Shown here: positions 1 through 6,436 of the stretch, in pieces
How the letters are laid out: each line of letters opens with the position of its first letter
How positions within the stretch are numbered: position 1 is the stretch's first letter
Assembly (NCBI GenBank): GCA_030605045.1
Contig: JAUWBK010000014.1
Coordinates: 1 to 12,090 of the forward strand
Length of the DNA: 12,090 bases
Direction: 5' to 3'
Origin: Dehalococcoidia bacterium
Lineage (GTDB): Bacteria > Chloroflexota > Dehalococcoidia > Dehalococcoidales > RBG-16-60-22
Translations under genes and position numbers: made by a program
Notes under the pieces: generated by a model
Told to the model about the DNA's origin: nothing
The model's input: only the letters and a program-made list of their open reading frames with translations
Databases searched by the model: none

Positions 1-1181
1 CTCTCGTTACCGATATTCTTGTAAAACCAGAGCCAGGCCTCCGGGTTAATCACTTCCCCGACACTGCCCAGTAGTTCCAGACTACTGAGGTCATGCTTCT
101 TTGGCCATTCTTCACCGTGTCCCATGAACATTCTGATGGCGGTGGGTGAGGTGTAAAATATGGTAACCCCGTATTTTTCGATAATCTCCCACCACCGGTC
201 TATAGAAGGATAGTCGGGAGCGCCTTCGTAAAGTACGATGGCCGCCCCATGCGCCAGCGGGGCGTAAACTATCGAGCTATGCCCGGTAACCCAGCCCACG
301 TCAGCGGAGCACCAGTAGACCGATTCCTCCTTGAGGTCAAAGACCCATTTATAAGTGGAATAGTTGTGGACAAGGTAGCCACCGGTGCCGTGGACGATTC
401 CCTTGGGCTTACCGGTCGTCCCTGAGGTATAGAGTATATAGAGCGGATGGTTTGAGTCCAGAGGCTCGGGTTTAACGTAAGATTCGGCATCTTTAAGTAG
501 TTCATGTAGCCAGCGGTCTCTTGACTTCTTCATGTTGACCGGGACATCAGCTCTCTTGACCACAATTGCTTTTTTCACTGACGGGCACATTTTTAGCGCT
601 TCGTCTGATATTGGCTTTAGGGGTAAAACTTTACCTCGCCGGAACCCTCCGTCAGCGGTTACCAGTAACTTGGCCTCCACGTCGTTGACCCTGTCGGCCA
701 GAGCTTGGGCGCTGAAGCCGGAAAAGATTACCGTGTGGGGGGCGCCAATCCGGGCGCAGGCCAGCATGAAAATAGGTAGTTCTGGAATCATCGGCAGGTA
801 CAGGGCAACTCGGTCTCCCTTACCGATGCCGCATTTTTTCAAGACAGAGGCAAACTTGTTGACTTCACCGTATAGTGTTGAGTAGCTTAAAACCCTGACG
901 TCTCCCGGCTCGCCTTCCCAGTAAATGGCTACTTTACTCCTTCGCCAGTTCTTGGTGTGGCGATCGACACAATTATATGATGCGTTCAACTGTGCGCCAG
1001 TGAACCACTTGGCAAATGGCGGTTCCCATTCCAGTACCTTGTTCCAGGGCTTGAACCAGTCCAGATTGCGTGCCTGTTCTGCCCAGAATTCCTCTGTTTC
1101 CTCCATCGATCGACGGTAAACATCAAAGTACTTCTTCAGCGGGAAGTACCGAGACTCGAAGGGCAGCGATAACTCGGCCAT
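1..1181 (-). CDS. acsA: Acetyl-CoA synthetase, AMP-forming (N-terminal 393 residues; runs off the left edge)
   Basis: Activates acetate with ATP and CoA to acetyl-CoA via acetyl-adenylate, in the cytoplasm. The window holds the first 393 residues, about 60% of the usual ~650; the C-terminal domain is missing only because the window ends. I translated the frame by hand from the ATG at 1181. It is open throughout, and the AMP-binding P-loop YTSGTTGKPKG sits at about residues 251-261. An Acs-like N-terminus (ending LPFESRYFPLKKYF) and the segments GWVTGHSS and YTSPTAIRMF also fit the family. A GGAGGAGG ribosome binding site lies 7 nt before the start. It is 27 bp downstream of a ferritin-like gene and is probably co-transcribed with it, an unusual partner for a central-carbon enzyme. 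The residues that set acyl specificity lie beyond the window, so a propionyl-CoA synthetase or related acyl-CoA ligase is not excluded. Confidence 0.93.
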   Translation of the reverse strand, partial: MAELSLPFESRYFPLKKYFDVYRRSMEETEEFWAEQARNLDWFKPWNKVLEWEPPFAKWFTGAQLNASYNCVDRHTKNWRRSKVAIYWEGEPGDVRVLSYSTLYGEVNKFASVLKKCGIGKGDRVALYLPMIPELPIFMLACARIGAPHTVIFSGFSAQALADRVNDVEAKLLVTADGGFRRGKVLPLKPISDEALKMCPSVKKAIVVKRADVPVNMKKSRDRWLHELLKDAESYVKPEPLDSNHPLYILYTSGTTGKPKGIVHGTGGYLVHNYSTYKWVFDLKEESVYWCSADVGWVTGHSSIVYAPLAHGAAIVLYEGAPDYPSIDRWWEIIEKYGVTIFYTSPTAIRMFMGHGEEWPKKHDLSSLELLGSVGEVINPEAWLWFYKNIGNE

Positions 1182-1208
1182 GATTTAGCCTCCTCCAATA
1201 TACTTTAC

Positions 1209-1664
1209 TCAGTTCTCTCCATAGAACAGGTCATCATAGAGCATCTCTAATCTCAGCTTGTGCCTCAGTTCTTCCTGAACCAAGCTTTCACAAAGACGTT
1301 TGGCGGCCTCGTCTCTCATCAGGCCCATCATCTTGGAATAGAACTCAACCGCTTGCTGCTCGCGCTTCAGGGCAAAAATAAGCGTATCTTGTAGACCGGC
1401 ACCTTCTATGGTATCGGCACCAGTTAAATGCTCGCTAATCATCAGGTTCGGCACCTGCTCTGGATGCCAATCACGCGGCTGAAAACCTTTCTCCTTGAGC
1501 TTCTTTAACCGCTGAGTATGGCCAAGCTCTTCCTTGGCCAGTTCTTGCAGCAATGCTTTGGCACCCGGGTCTTGAGTCTTACTCTGTGCCGCTTCGTAAA
1601 CCGCCTGGGAAGCGATTTCCTTGTATATCGCACTATCCAGCAGCTCAGCCAATTCGTCTGGCAT
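1209..1664 (-). CDS. Rubrerythrin-type ferritin-like diiron protein (151 aa)
   Basis: A single four-helix ferritin-like domain of the rubrerythrin family, likely cytoplasmic, reducing hydrogen peroxide or handling iron at a diiron centre. Likely ligands in order are E16 (helix 1), E46 and H49 in EELGH (helix 2), E102 in REQQAVE (helix 3), and E132 and H135 in EELRH (helix 4), with the E-30-ExxH rhythm of the family in both halves. There is no C-terminal rubredoxin CxxC domain, so electrons must come from a separate donor. The start is the ATG at 1664, with GGAGGG about 9 nt upstream. It lies 27 bp after the tandem ferritin-like gene and 27 bp before acetyl-CoA synthetase, on the same strand. 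The family is clear; the physiological reaction is inferred. Confidence 0.88.
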   Translation of the reverse strand: MPDELAELLDSAIYKEIASQAVYEAAQSKTQDPGAKALLQELAKEELGHTQRLKKLKEKGFQPRDWHPEQVPNLMISEHLTGADTIEGAGLQDTLIFALKREQQAVEFYSKMMGLMRDEAAKRLCESLVQEELRHKLRLEMLYDDLFYGEN

Positions 1665-1691
1665 TCTTCTAACCCTCCTGGAATAAGTTCT

Positions 1692-2537
1692 TTACTTTTC
1701 TTCTTCCTCTTCCTTCAATAGGTCATTGAAGACATCGATGTGATAGATTTCATTATCCCTGATGCGATGGAGGAGTTTCCTTAGGTCAGGGTCTTCGGTT
1801 TCCTTGGCAGCCTGGTCATAGGCCTCGGCCACTTCCTTTTCAATTTCAATGTCGGCTCGGAGCCTGTCAGCAGGTTTGGTCGACCGGTCAACCTCGGTGT
1901 GCTCTATTTTAGGATTGCCGCCGCCACCGACTAGTTCCTCGGCGAGCCAGCCCAGATGCTGCATCTCGTTAATCGCCTGGTCTGCCAGTTGCTCTTTCGC
2001 TTCTTCATTGGAAGACATGTAGGAATGCAAGAGATACTGGAGGATGACCGTATACTCATGCTCGATACCCCAGTTCAGTGTTTGGGCAGTCTTGTCCTGG
2101 CGGCTGCCTCTCACGTCCTTGGTTCCTTTTTTCTGTGCCTTCTCGACAAAGTGCTCGAATTTACCGTGATGGGCTTCCTCGTCAGACAGGATACGCTGCA
2201 GCAGCCGCTTTATCTTGGCATCATCAATAAGGTTGATATGCTCCTTATATTGGACTATGGCACCTTCTTCGAGCCGTACATCGTTTTTCATCCAATCAGT
2301 TACCAGCGCGCCACCCATACGCATGGTACCTCTTTCCAGACTGGGAGTACCACCAAGTTCAACTATAGTCTCGGCCAGCCAGTCCAGGTGGCGCATCTCA
2401 TCCCGGGCCATTGCCTCAATCTCGCAGGCCATCTCGCCTTCACCTATGCCATAGGCATGATTCAGATACTGGATAATGGCACCATGCTCATCCTGCAGGT
2501 CTTTATTTAGCAGTTCAACGATTTTCGCTTTATCCAT
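1692..2537 (-). CDS. Tandem (two-domain) ferritin-like/bacterioferritin-type diiron protein (281 aa)
   Basis: Two homologous ferritin-like four-helix domains are fused in one chain. Domain 1 (about 1-140) has candidate diiron ligands E17, E47, H50, E91, E121 and H124; domain 2 (about 150-275) has E161, E191, H194, E235 (or E233), E263 and H266. The first half of each domain lines up at a constant offset of 144 residues, including EHGAIIQYLNH versus EYTVILQYLLH and EMRHLDWLAE versus EMQHLGWLAE; domain 2 is two residues shorter before its last helix. Both sites look intact, so the protein could act as a pseudo-dimer in iron storage or peroxide detoxification. The C-terminus is a run of Lys/Glu. 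An AAGGAGGG site precedes the ATG at 2537. It sits mid-operon between two other ferritin-like genes. Single-domain bacterioferritins are about 155 aa, so the fusion is the notable feature. Confidence 0.87.
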   Translation of the reverse strand: MDKAKIVELLNKDLQDEHGAIIQYLNHAYGIGEGEMACEIEAMARDEMRHLDWLAETIVELGGTPSLERGTMRMGGALVTDWMKNDVRLEEGAIVQYKEHINLIDDAKIKRLLQRILSDEEAHHGKFEHFVEKAQKKGTKDVRGSRQDKTAQTLNWGIEHEYTVILQYLLHSYMSSNEEAKEQLADQAINEMQHLGWLAEELVGGGGNPKIEHTEVDRSTKPADRLRADIEIEKEVAEAYDQAAKETEDPDLRKLLHRIRDNEIYHIDVFNDLLKEEEEEK

Positions 2538-2633
2538 TTCGTCCCTCCTTAATCACACTTAAGTAAAGTTGTGTTCTTTGTGTTTTTGAGCAATCGTTTG
2601 GTTTCATCCTACTCTATCCTTTCCAATTTTTAT

Positions 2634-3164
2634 TTAGCCACCATCCAGAGTGGGATGTTCTTTGCTCACAAACCAGCCTGCCGGGTCTTTCAGATATTCG
2701 TAATAATCAAGCAGGACTAGTTGATGTTCCCTTTCTTCGGCAGCTAGAGCCTCGTAGAAATCTCGCGCTGCACCATAGGTAGTATTCTTGCTTTGAGCTT
2801 TATAGAAGTCATAGGTTTTGCTTTCCATATCCACTGCCGTTTTTACCGCCTCAAGTTCCGTGTTGATAACTTCTGCCTCGGCGCCTATCTCCTCGGTTGC
2901 CTTGGCGAATATAGTTCTAAGTCCTCTGCCTCCATCCGGTTGAAAATCTATCTTGGGCCAAGCTTTTTTATTGCGTATTCCCTCATATATTTCCTCAAAT
3001 TTCTGGCGGTGAATATCTTCTTCCGCGGCTAGCGATTTTAGCAGTTCTTTGCCCATTTCATTGCTGCTTTCCTGGCTCGCTTTCAGGTAGAACTTTTTGC
3101 CGTCGATTTCCATCTGGATAGCGGTTTGGAGCCCTTCTAGAGTTTTCTCCTGTTCAGTCACCAT
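2634..3164 (-). CDS. Rubrerythrin/ferritin-like diiron protein (176 aa)
   Basis: Ferritin-like protein with candidate diiron ligands E19 (MEIDGKKFY), E49 and H52 (EEDIH), E114 (MESKTYDFY) and E144 and H147 (EEREH). The two halves are related to each other, and a longer linker (residues 65-100) joins helices 2 and 3. The C-terminus, GWFVSKEHPTLDGG, resembles the conserved tail of rubrerythrin-like proteins that lack a rubredoxin domain. The likely role is peroxide or iron handling in the cytoplasm with an external electron donor. GGGAGG lies 8 nt before the ATG at 3164. It is the first gene of the leftward cluster, 96 bp ahead of the tandem ferritin gene, and faces a divergent winged-helix regulator about 410 bp away. 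I saw no terminator in the 96-bp gap, so one transcript is plausible. Confidence 0.88.
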   Translation of the reverse strand: MVTEQEKTLEGLQTAIQMEIDGKKFYLKASQESSNEMGKELLKSLAAEEDIHRQKFEEIYEGIRNKKAWPKIDFQPDGGRGLRTIFAKATEEIGAEAEVINTELEAVKTAVDMESKTYDFYKAQSKNTTYGAARDFYEALAAEEREHQLVLLDYYEYLKDPAGWFVSKEHPTLDGG

Positions 3165-3514
3165 TGTGATTTCCTCCCGGTTTCTGCCTTTGCCTCATTG
3201 CGGCTAATCACTTCCAATTTACTTAAATATGAGTTACTTTTCCTAATTTGGAAAGTAAGCTGACACGAGAACGAGGTTTTCTCGCGGTCAATGTTTCCCT
3301 CTTTATATTTTATAATATATGGCGCTAAGGTGAAAGCAGGGAATAATTCCAGGGTTTGAACTACTTCTAGTTTTAGGGCGAAACAATTGACCATAAAGTT
3401 AATCATCGAGTAGGCAAAATTTATAAAGTAAGTTAATTAAGATGCCCGTTTCCCAAGTCAAAATGTTCCCAACTGTTCAACCTTCACATAAGGCGTGAGA
3501 CAAAGCGTGATATA

Positions 3515-3543
3515 TTGACAATAGGCAATAATAGTGTTATAAT
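3515..3543 (+). promoter_or_regulatory. Sigma-70-type promoter of the winged-helix regulator
   Basis: TTGACA (3515-3520) and TATAAT (3538-3543) are both perfect consensus hexamers, separated by exactly 17 bp. Transcription would start near 3550, about 25 bases before the ATG at 3575. The -35 element is embedded in a copy of the operator half-site ATTGACAAT. Confidence 0.85.
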
Positions 3544-3544
3544 G

Positions 3545-3556
3545 TGACAATTGTCA
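3545..3556. promoter_or_regulatory. Perfect palindromic operator TGACAATTGTCA over the predicted transcription start
   Basis: A 12-bp perfect palindrome lies 1 bp downstream of the -10 box and covers the predicted start site. A further half-site is at the -35: TATTGACAAT (3513-3522) is the exact reverse complement of ATTGTCAATA (3550-3559). Protein bound here would block polymerase. By position, the best candidate ligand is the winged-helix protein encoded immediately downstream (autorepression); that link is inferred. Confidence 0.7.
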
Positions 3557-3564
3557 ATATAGAT

Positions 3565-3570
3565 GGGAGG
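3565..3570 (+). promoter_or_regulatory. Ribosome binding site fixing the regulator start at 3575
   Basis: GGGAGG lies 4 nt before the ATG at 3575. The alternative in-frame ATG at 3563 overlaps this element and has no Shine-Dalgarno sequence of its own, so the downstream start is preferred. Confidence 0.75.
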
Positions 3571-3574
3571 AAAA

Positions 3575-3892
3575 ATGTTTCCTAGCGAGTTGGTAATCTT
3601 GATGGCTATTGCGGTAACCAGGGACTCTGGGGAAAAACTGCTGACTCGCCCGATGGATGTAACCGGTGAGTATATTGGCTATCTGTACGATTCACTGGTT
3701 AAGCGTGACTATCTGAAGGGGAGTAGTGCCAGAGGGTATGAGCTTACCTCGAAAGGCAAGGAAGCCCTTTTCGATTTCTTGCGTAAAAATGAAACCAGAG
3801 TCAAGGACACGATAAAGAGGTTACAGCAACTAGGCATTGAGTACAGTCAGGAGATGGATAAGCTAGAAAAGGAAGCAGTCAAAGTCAAATAG
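3575..3892 (+). CDS. Small winged-helix (MarR/PadR-like) transcriptional regulator (105 aa)
   Basis: A short DNA-binding protein. Residues 1-62 have the character of a winged helix: an N-terminal helix (SELVILMAIAV), a helix-turn-helix stretch around residues 27-47 ending LYDSLVKRDYL, and a wing and strand, YELTSKGKEAL, at about 55-65. Residues 63-105 form a charged amphipathic helix that probably dimerises. There are no cysteines and no obvious metal or ligand site, so the signal is unknown. The start at 3575 is chosen from its ribosome binding site. A consensus promoter overlaid by a perfect palindrome precedes it, which suggests negative autoregulation; the divergent position suggests it may also control the ferritin-like cluster. 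Assignment to a named family is not certain from sequence reading alone. Confidence 0.72.
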   Translation: MFPSELVILMAIAVTRDSGEKLLTRPMDVTGEYIGYLYDSLVKRDYLKGSSARGYELTSKGKEALFDFLRKNETRVKDTIKRLQQLGIEYSQEMDKLEKEAVKVK

Positions 3893-3972
3893 GAGAACAA
3901 AGCGTTCACTGACACTTCTCTTTGCAGATAGCCACACACAGTAACGTGATGAAACGCGACCTTCTTGCTTAT

Positions 3973-3996
3973 TTGAGAGTCATACGCTCAATTTTT
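3973..3996 (+). terminator. Weak possible intrinsic terminator after the regulator gene
   Basis: TTGAG (3973-3977) pairs with CTCAA (3987-3991) around a 9-nt loop, followed by five T residues. The stem is only 5 bp and AT-containing, so termination would be partial at best. Confidence 0.25.
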
Positions 3997-4020
3997 ATGA
4001 AAAACTGAGGAGAACGAGCA

Positions 4021-4095
4021 ATGTGGACTTGGCTTGGTATTGCCGCGATTATTATTCTAATAGTGCTATACTTTTTGGTTAGGAAGAGGCATTAG
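4021..4095 (+). CDS. 24-residue single-span membrane peptide
   Basis: The predicted peptide starts MWTWLGIAAIIILIVLY and ends FLVRKRH. It is one hydrophobic helix (about residues 4-20) followed by a basic tail RKRH, which by the positive-inside rule would place the C-terminus in the cytoplasm. GAGGAG lies about 8 nt before the ATG, a proper ribosome binding site, and the coding frame ends just before an intrinsic terminator. It follows the winged-helix regulator by about 130 bp on the same strand, so it may be read from the regulator promoter. I do not recognise a family; short membrane peptides of this kind often modulate a larger membrane partner. The main doubt is whether it is translated. 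Confidence 0.55.
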   Translation: MWTWLGIAAIIILIVLYFLVRKRH

Positions 4096-4165
4096 AGTTT
4101 GAATTTTTGACCTTCTTATTGTATACTTAAAAGCGAAACTGGCATTATAGGGTCAGGAGGGCTGG

Positions 4166-4208
4166 AAAGGCTGGGTATCGTGTGCTGCTATCCAGCCTTT
4201 ATGTTTTT
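4166..4208 (+). terminator. Intrinsic terminator
   Basis: AAAGGCTGG (4166-4174) pairs perfectly with CCAGCCTTT (4192-4200). Three further pairs, one of them G-U, can extend the stem inward, and a T-run follows at 4204-4208. It ends the regulator/small-peptide unit and separates it from the glutaredoxin gene. Confidence 0.7.
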
Positions 4209-4301
4209 GATTGTGCTTAATGGTCTTTTGTGACGTGGTAGACAAAATTCTCTACGTGCGACTTGACATCTCTATTATTACTTCGATAACTGGAGGTGAA
4301 A

Positions 4302-4538
4302 ATGGCGGATAAGAAAGTAGTTATCTATTCCACTCCTACCTGCCCTTACTGCAAAAGGGCCAAGGATTACTTCACTCAAAAAGGAATTGCTTACACTGAC
4401 TATAACGTGGCGGAGGATAGGGAAAAAGCCAAGGAGATGATTCAGAAGTCAAAGCAGATGGGAGTCCCCGTAATTATTGTTGATGATGAGGTTCTCGTTG
4501 GTTTTAACCAGGCCAAGTTAGATAGTCTGTTATTATAG
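4302..4538 (+). CDS. Glutaredoxin/NrdH-like thiol-disulfide protein (78 aa)
   Basis: A small thioredoxin-fold protein with the redox motif C14-P-Y-C17, the conserved cis-proline loop GVPV (P56), and a C-terminal GFN turn at 67-69 that matches the G-F-D/N position of NrdH and small glutaredoxins. Its length is normal. The ATG at 4302, with GGAGGT 4 nt upstream, is preferred over an in-frame GTG at 4296 that lies inside that ribosome binding site. It is 69 bp ahead of the AhpF-like reductase on the same strand, so that flavoprotein is the likely electron donor rather than glutathione. The precedent is the glutaredoxin-like Cp9 protein of Clostridium pasteurianum, which works with an NADH-dependent reductase to reduce AhpC. 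The actual target here (peroxiredoxin, ribonucleotide reductase or other) is not shown by the window. Confidence 0.88.
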   Translation: MADKKVVIYSTPTCPYCKRAKDYFTQKGIAYTDYNVAEDREKAKEMIQKSKQMGVPVIIVDDEVLVGFNQAKLDSLLL

Positions 4539-4607
4539 GCTATTTGTCTCGTAGGTGGAAAAGGTATTTATAAAGGTAAAATCTTTGTTTTCTATTAGGA
4601 GGCAACC

Positions 4608-5522
4608 GTGCATGATTTGATGATAATCGGTGGCGGTCCAGCCGGACTTGCCGCCAGTGTCTATGCGGCTCGGAAGCAGCTCAAAACATTACTGATTAGT
4701 GGTGATATCGGTGGGCAGATTAATACTACCTTGGGTATTGAGAACTATCTTGGTTATCAATTTATTGAAGGGCCGGAGTTAATCAGTAAGTTTGAAACCC
4801 AGGTTAGTCAGTTTCCTATTGACCAGAAGATTGGCGATAAAGTCTCTCAGCTGAAGAAAATTGAGGGGGGCTTTGAAGCGGTAATGGAGGCTGACGACAG
4901 GTATCAGGGCAAAGCGGTAATCTTTGCCACCGGGAAAAGACCGAGAAAGCTGAATGTGCCCGGAGAGACCGAGCTGACCGGTAGAGGGGTGTCTTATTGT
5001 GCCATTTGTGATGGCCCTGTTTTCACCGGGCAAAAAGTGGTGGTGGTGGGAGGAGGCAACTCAGCGCTTGAGGCGGTGTTGGACATGGTAAAAATTGCCG
5101 AACATGTTGACCTGGTTTCACTGACACCGCTAACCGCTGATTCTATTCTTACCAATCAGCTAGCCGACGCCAAAAACCTTGCCATCTTTACCGAATATCA
5201 AGCGCAGGAGATTAAAGGTCAGGACTTTGTTGAGGGAGTGCGGATAAAAGACCTCAAGAGTGGTGAGGAGAAACTTCTGGATGTTACCGGGGTTTTCATT
5301 GAGATTGGCCTGGTTCCCAACTCCGATGCGATAAAAGGGCTTGTTGAACTCAATAAGTGGGGCGAGGTGCCGGTAGCCCCGAATAATGAGACCACGGTGC
5401 CCGGACTTTATGCCGCCGGGGATGTGACTGATGTTCCGGAAAAGCAAATCATTGTTGCCGCTGGCGAAGGCGCTAAGGCAGCACTTCAGGCCCACCGCTA
5501 CCTGCAGCGGTTGGTAGCTTAG
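4608..5522 (+). CDS. Thioredoxin-reductase-like flavoprotein of AhpF type, probably NADH-dependent (304 aa)
   Basis: FAD-dependent disulfide reductase. The FAD site is GGGPAG at 8-13 and GLYAAGDV at 266-273; the redox pair is C131-A-I-C134-DGP; the nucleotide-binding motif is GGGNSA at 148-153. Length fits a stand-alone TrxB-type enzyme. In typical NADPH-dependent TrxB a HRR...R motif follows the second beta strand and holds the 2'-phosphate. Here that stretch is VSLTPLTAD (170-178) with no arginines, as in the AhpF flavoprotein domain, so NADH use is likely. The C-terminal part (KQIIVAAGEGAKAAL) also matches AhpF. Translation starts at GTG 4608, with AGGAGG 5 nt upstream. With the adjacent glutaredoxin it forms a split version of AhpF. 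Often annotated simply as trxB. Confidence 0.9.
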   Translation: MHDLMIIGGGPAGLAASVYAARKQLKTLLISGDIGGQINTTLGIENYLGYQFIEGPELISKFETQVSQFPIDQKIGDKVSQLKKIEGGFEAVMEADDRYQGKAVIFATGKRPRKLNVPGETELTGRGVSYCAICDGPVFTGQKVVVVGGGNSALEAVLDMVKIAEHVDLVSLTPLTADSILTNQLADAKNLAIFTEYQAQEIKGQDFVEGVRIKDLKSGEEKLLDVTGVFIEIGLVPNSDAIKGLVELNKWGEVPVAPNNETTVPGLYAAGDVTDVPEKQIIVAAGEGAKAALQAHRYLQRLVA

Positions 5523-5547
5523 CTATGAATGCTCTCGTGAGGAGTAG

Positions 5548-5712
5548 ATGGTGGTTAAGGAAATAAAGAAAAACGGCCAAACCCTGTATATTTGTGAAGA
5601 GTGTGGCTTCGCCTATGAGCAGAAAGAATGGGCGGAGAAATGTCAACAGTGGTGTCAGCAGTATCAGAGTTGTAACCTGGAAATTACCCAGCACGCTGTC
5701 CCACCAGAATGA
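5548..5712 (+). CDS. Small cysteine-rich zinc-ribbon-like protein (54 aa)
   Basis: A 54-residue cytoplasmic protein with C16-x-x-C19-G, C32-x3-C36, C42 and a late His (H49), an arrangement that suggests zinc or other metal binding, or a redox role. A conserved-looking core reads CEECGFAYEQKEWAEKC, followed by WC and SCN. GAGGAG precedes the ATG at 5548 by 3 nt. The gene begins 25 bp after the AhpF-like reductase stop and is probably in the same transcript; it ends 21 bp from the convergent methyltransferase stop. I have a recollection of similar short Cys-rich proteins in anaerobic bacteria and archaea but no known function. A spurious reading is unlikely given cysteine spacing, ribosome binding site and position. 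Confidence 0.68.
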   Translation: MVVKEIKKNGQTLYICEECGFAYEQKEWAEKCQQWCQQYQSCNLEITQHAVPPE

Positions 5713-5733
5713 TTAAGCGTTTCCTTGCTAAGT

Positions 5734-6375
5734 TCAGGAGGACAGTTGCTTTTTCCTTGCTTCAATCAGCTTAAATATGTTTGTGGCAAGGCCAGTAATC
5801 TGTTCGACCACCAGACCGCTTTTTATCACATTCTCCACCGTTCGCCGGTTGATATTTGCTCCCATTATTCGTACTACTAAGGGATTGGCTAGGTTCATTA
5901 ACCAGGCTAGAACAGGGTTGCCACTCAGTACATGCTCCAGCAAGACTACTTTACCCTTGGATTTGCATACTCGCTCGATTTCCGTAAGTCCGCGAATAGG
6001 GTTTGGCACGGAACAAAAGACAAAGGAGGCTACTACCGAGTCAAAGGTATTGTCTTCAAATTCGAGAGCTTGCACATCCATTTGACGTAAATTGACTTTT
6101 ATCTTTTGTTGACTAGCTTTGCCTTGGGCGCGCTTTAGCATCTCGTCGCTGAAGTCAATAGCGGTTATTTGGGAATTCTTAGGATAGTAAGAGAAGTTCT
6201 TACCAGTGCCAACCCCAACTTCTAGGATATTGCTACCTTCGACCTTACTCCACAGTATTTCCCGCCACTTGCTGTACCGAGACCGTTCGATAAGGCCTTC
6301 CATAAAGTCGTATACACGAGCTATTCGGTCATAGCGTCTTTTGGTAACTTTTGTATCATTGCTTTCAGTTGTCAT
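5734..6375 (-). CDS. Class I SAM-dependent methyltransferase, UbiE/phospholipid-methyltransferase-like (213 aa)
   Basis: A Rossmann-fold methyltransferase: motif I LEVGVGTGKN at 51-60, an acidic residue for the SAM ribose at D74 (AIDFS), an acid at D100 (QMD), and motif II-type FDSVVASFVFCSV at 111-123. The N-terminal RYDRIARVYDFMEGL is typical of UbiE/COQ5 and phosphatidylethanolamine-methyltransferase relatives. The substrate cannot be read from sequence; a lipid or quinone is the usual choice, and a metalloid is possible given the copper neighbours. The frame stays open upstream, but that part is the antisense-frame shadow of the YHS gene, so I use the ATG at 6375. It has no clear Shine-Dalgarno sequence; translation may depend on the YHS gene 61 bp upstream. 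The two converge with the Cys-rich gene at 5712. Confidence 0.82.
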   Translation of the reverse strand: MTTESNDTKVTKRRYDRIARVYDFMEGLIERSRYSKWREILWSKVEGSNILEVGVGTGKNFSYYPKNSQITAIDFSDEMLKRAQGKASQQKIKVNLRQMDVQALEFEDNTFDSVVASFVFCSVPNPIRGLTEIERVCKSKGKVVLLEHVLSGNPVLAWLMNLANPLVVRIMGANINRRTVENVIKSGLVVEQITGLATNIFKLIEARKKQLSS

Positions 6376-6436
6376 TGCTGTTAGGATAGATTTCTTATTG
6401 TTGTTCTTTCCTATTATTTCTGTCTGGATACCGAGC

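Larger units (their letters stand above)
3165..3574. other. Divergent intergenic control region between ferritin cluster and winged-helix regulator
   Basis: About 410 bases with no gene I can support. The right end holds the regulator promoter and palindrome (listed separately). The left part, read on the minus strand, is the leader of the ferritin cluster. It has a very AT-rich tract at 3302-3320 that could supply a -10 (TATAAA or TATTAT), but no convincing -35 at proper spacing. A 6-bp hairpin, CGAGAA/TTCTCG, sits at 3266-3284. GGTCAAT at 3286-3292 and ATTGACC at 3386-3392 resemble the TTGAC core of the regulator palindrome. Confidence 0.5.

Noticed and set aside
532..1119. Plus-strand open frames opposite acetyl-CoA synthetase
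   Set aside because: They are antisense shadows of a clear acsA frame with intact motifs.
3158..3406. 82-codon open frame on the minus strand in the ferritin leader
   Set aside because: It has no ribosome binding site, no recognisable domain and overlaps the start of the 176-aa ferritin-like gene; it is best seen as leader sequence.
3949..4010. 20-codon open frame ahead of the 24-aa membrane peptide
   Set aside because: No ribosome binding site and no recognisable feature; likely chance.
4263..4291. TTGACA as a -35 for the glutaredoxin gene
   Set aside because: The only hexamer at 17-bp spacing (ATAACT) abuts the ribosome binding site and would place the transcript start within the coding region; the true promoter was not found.
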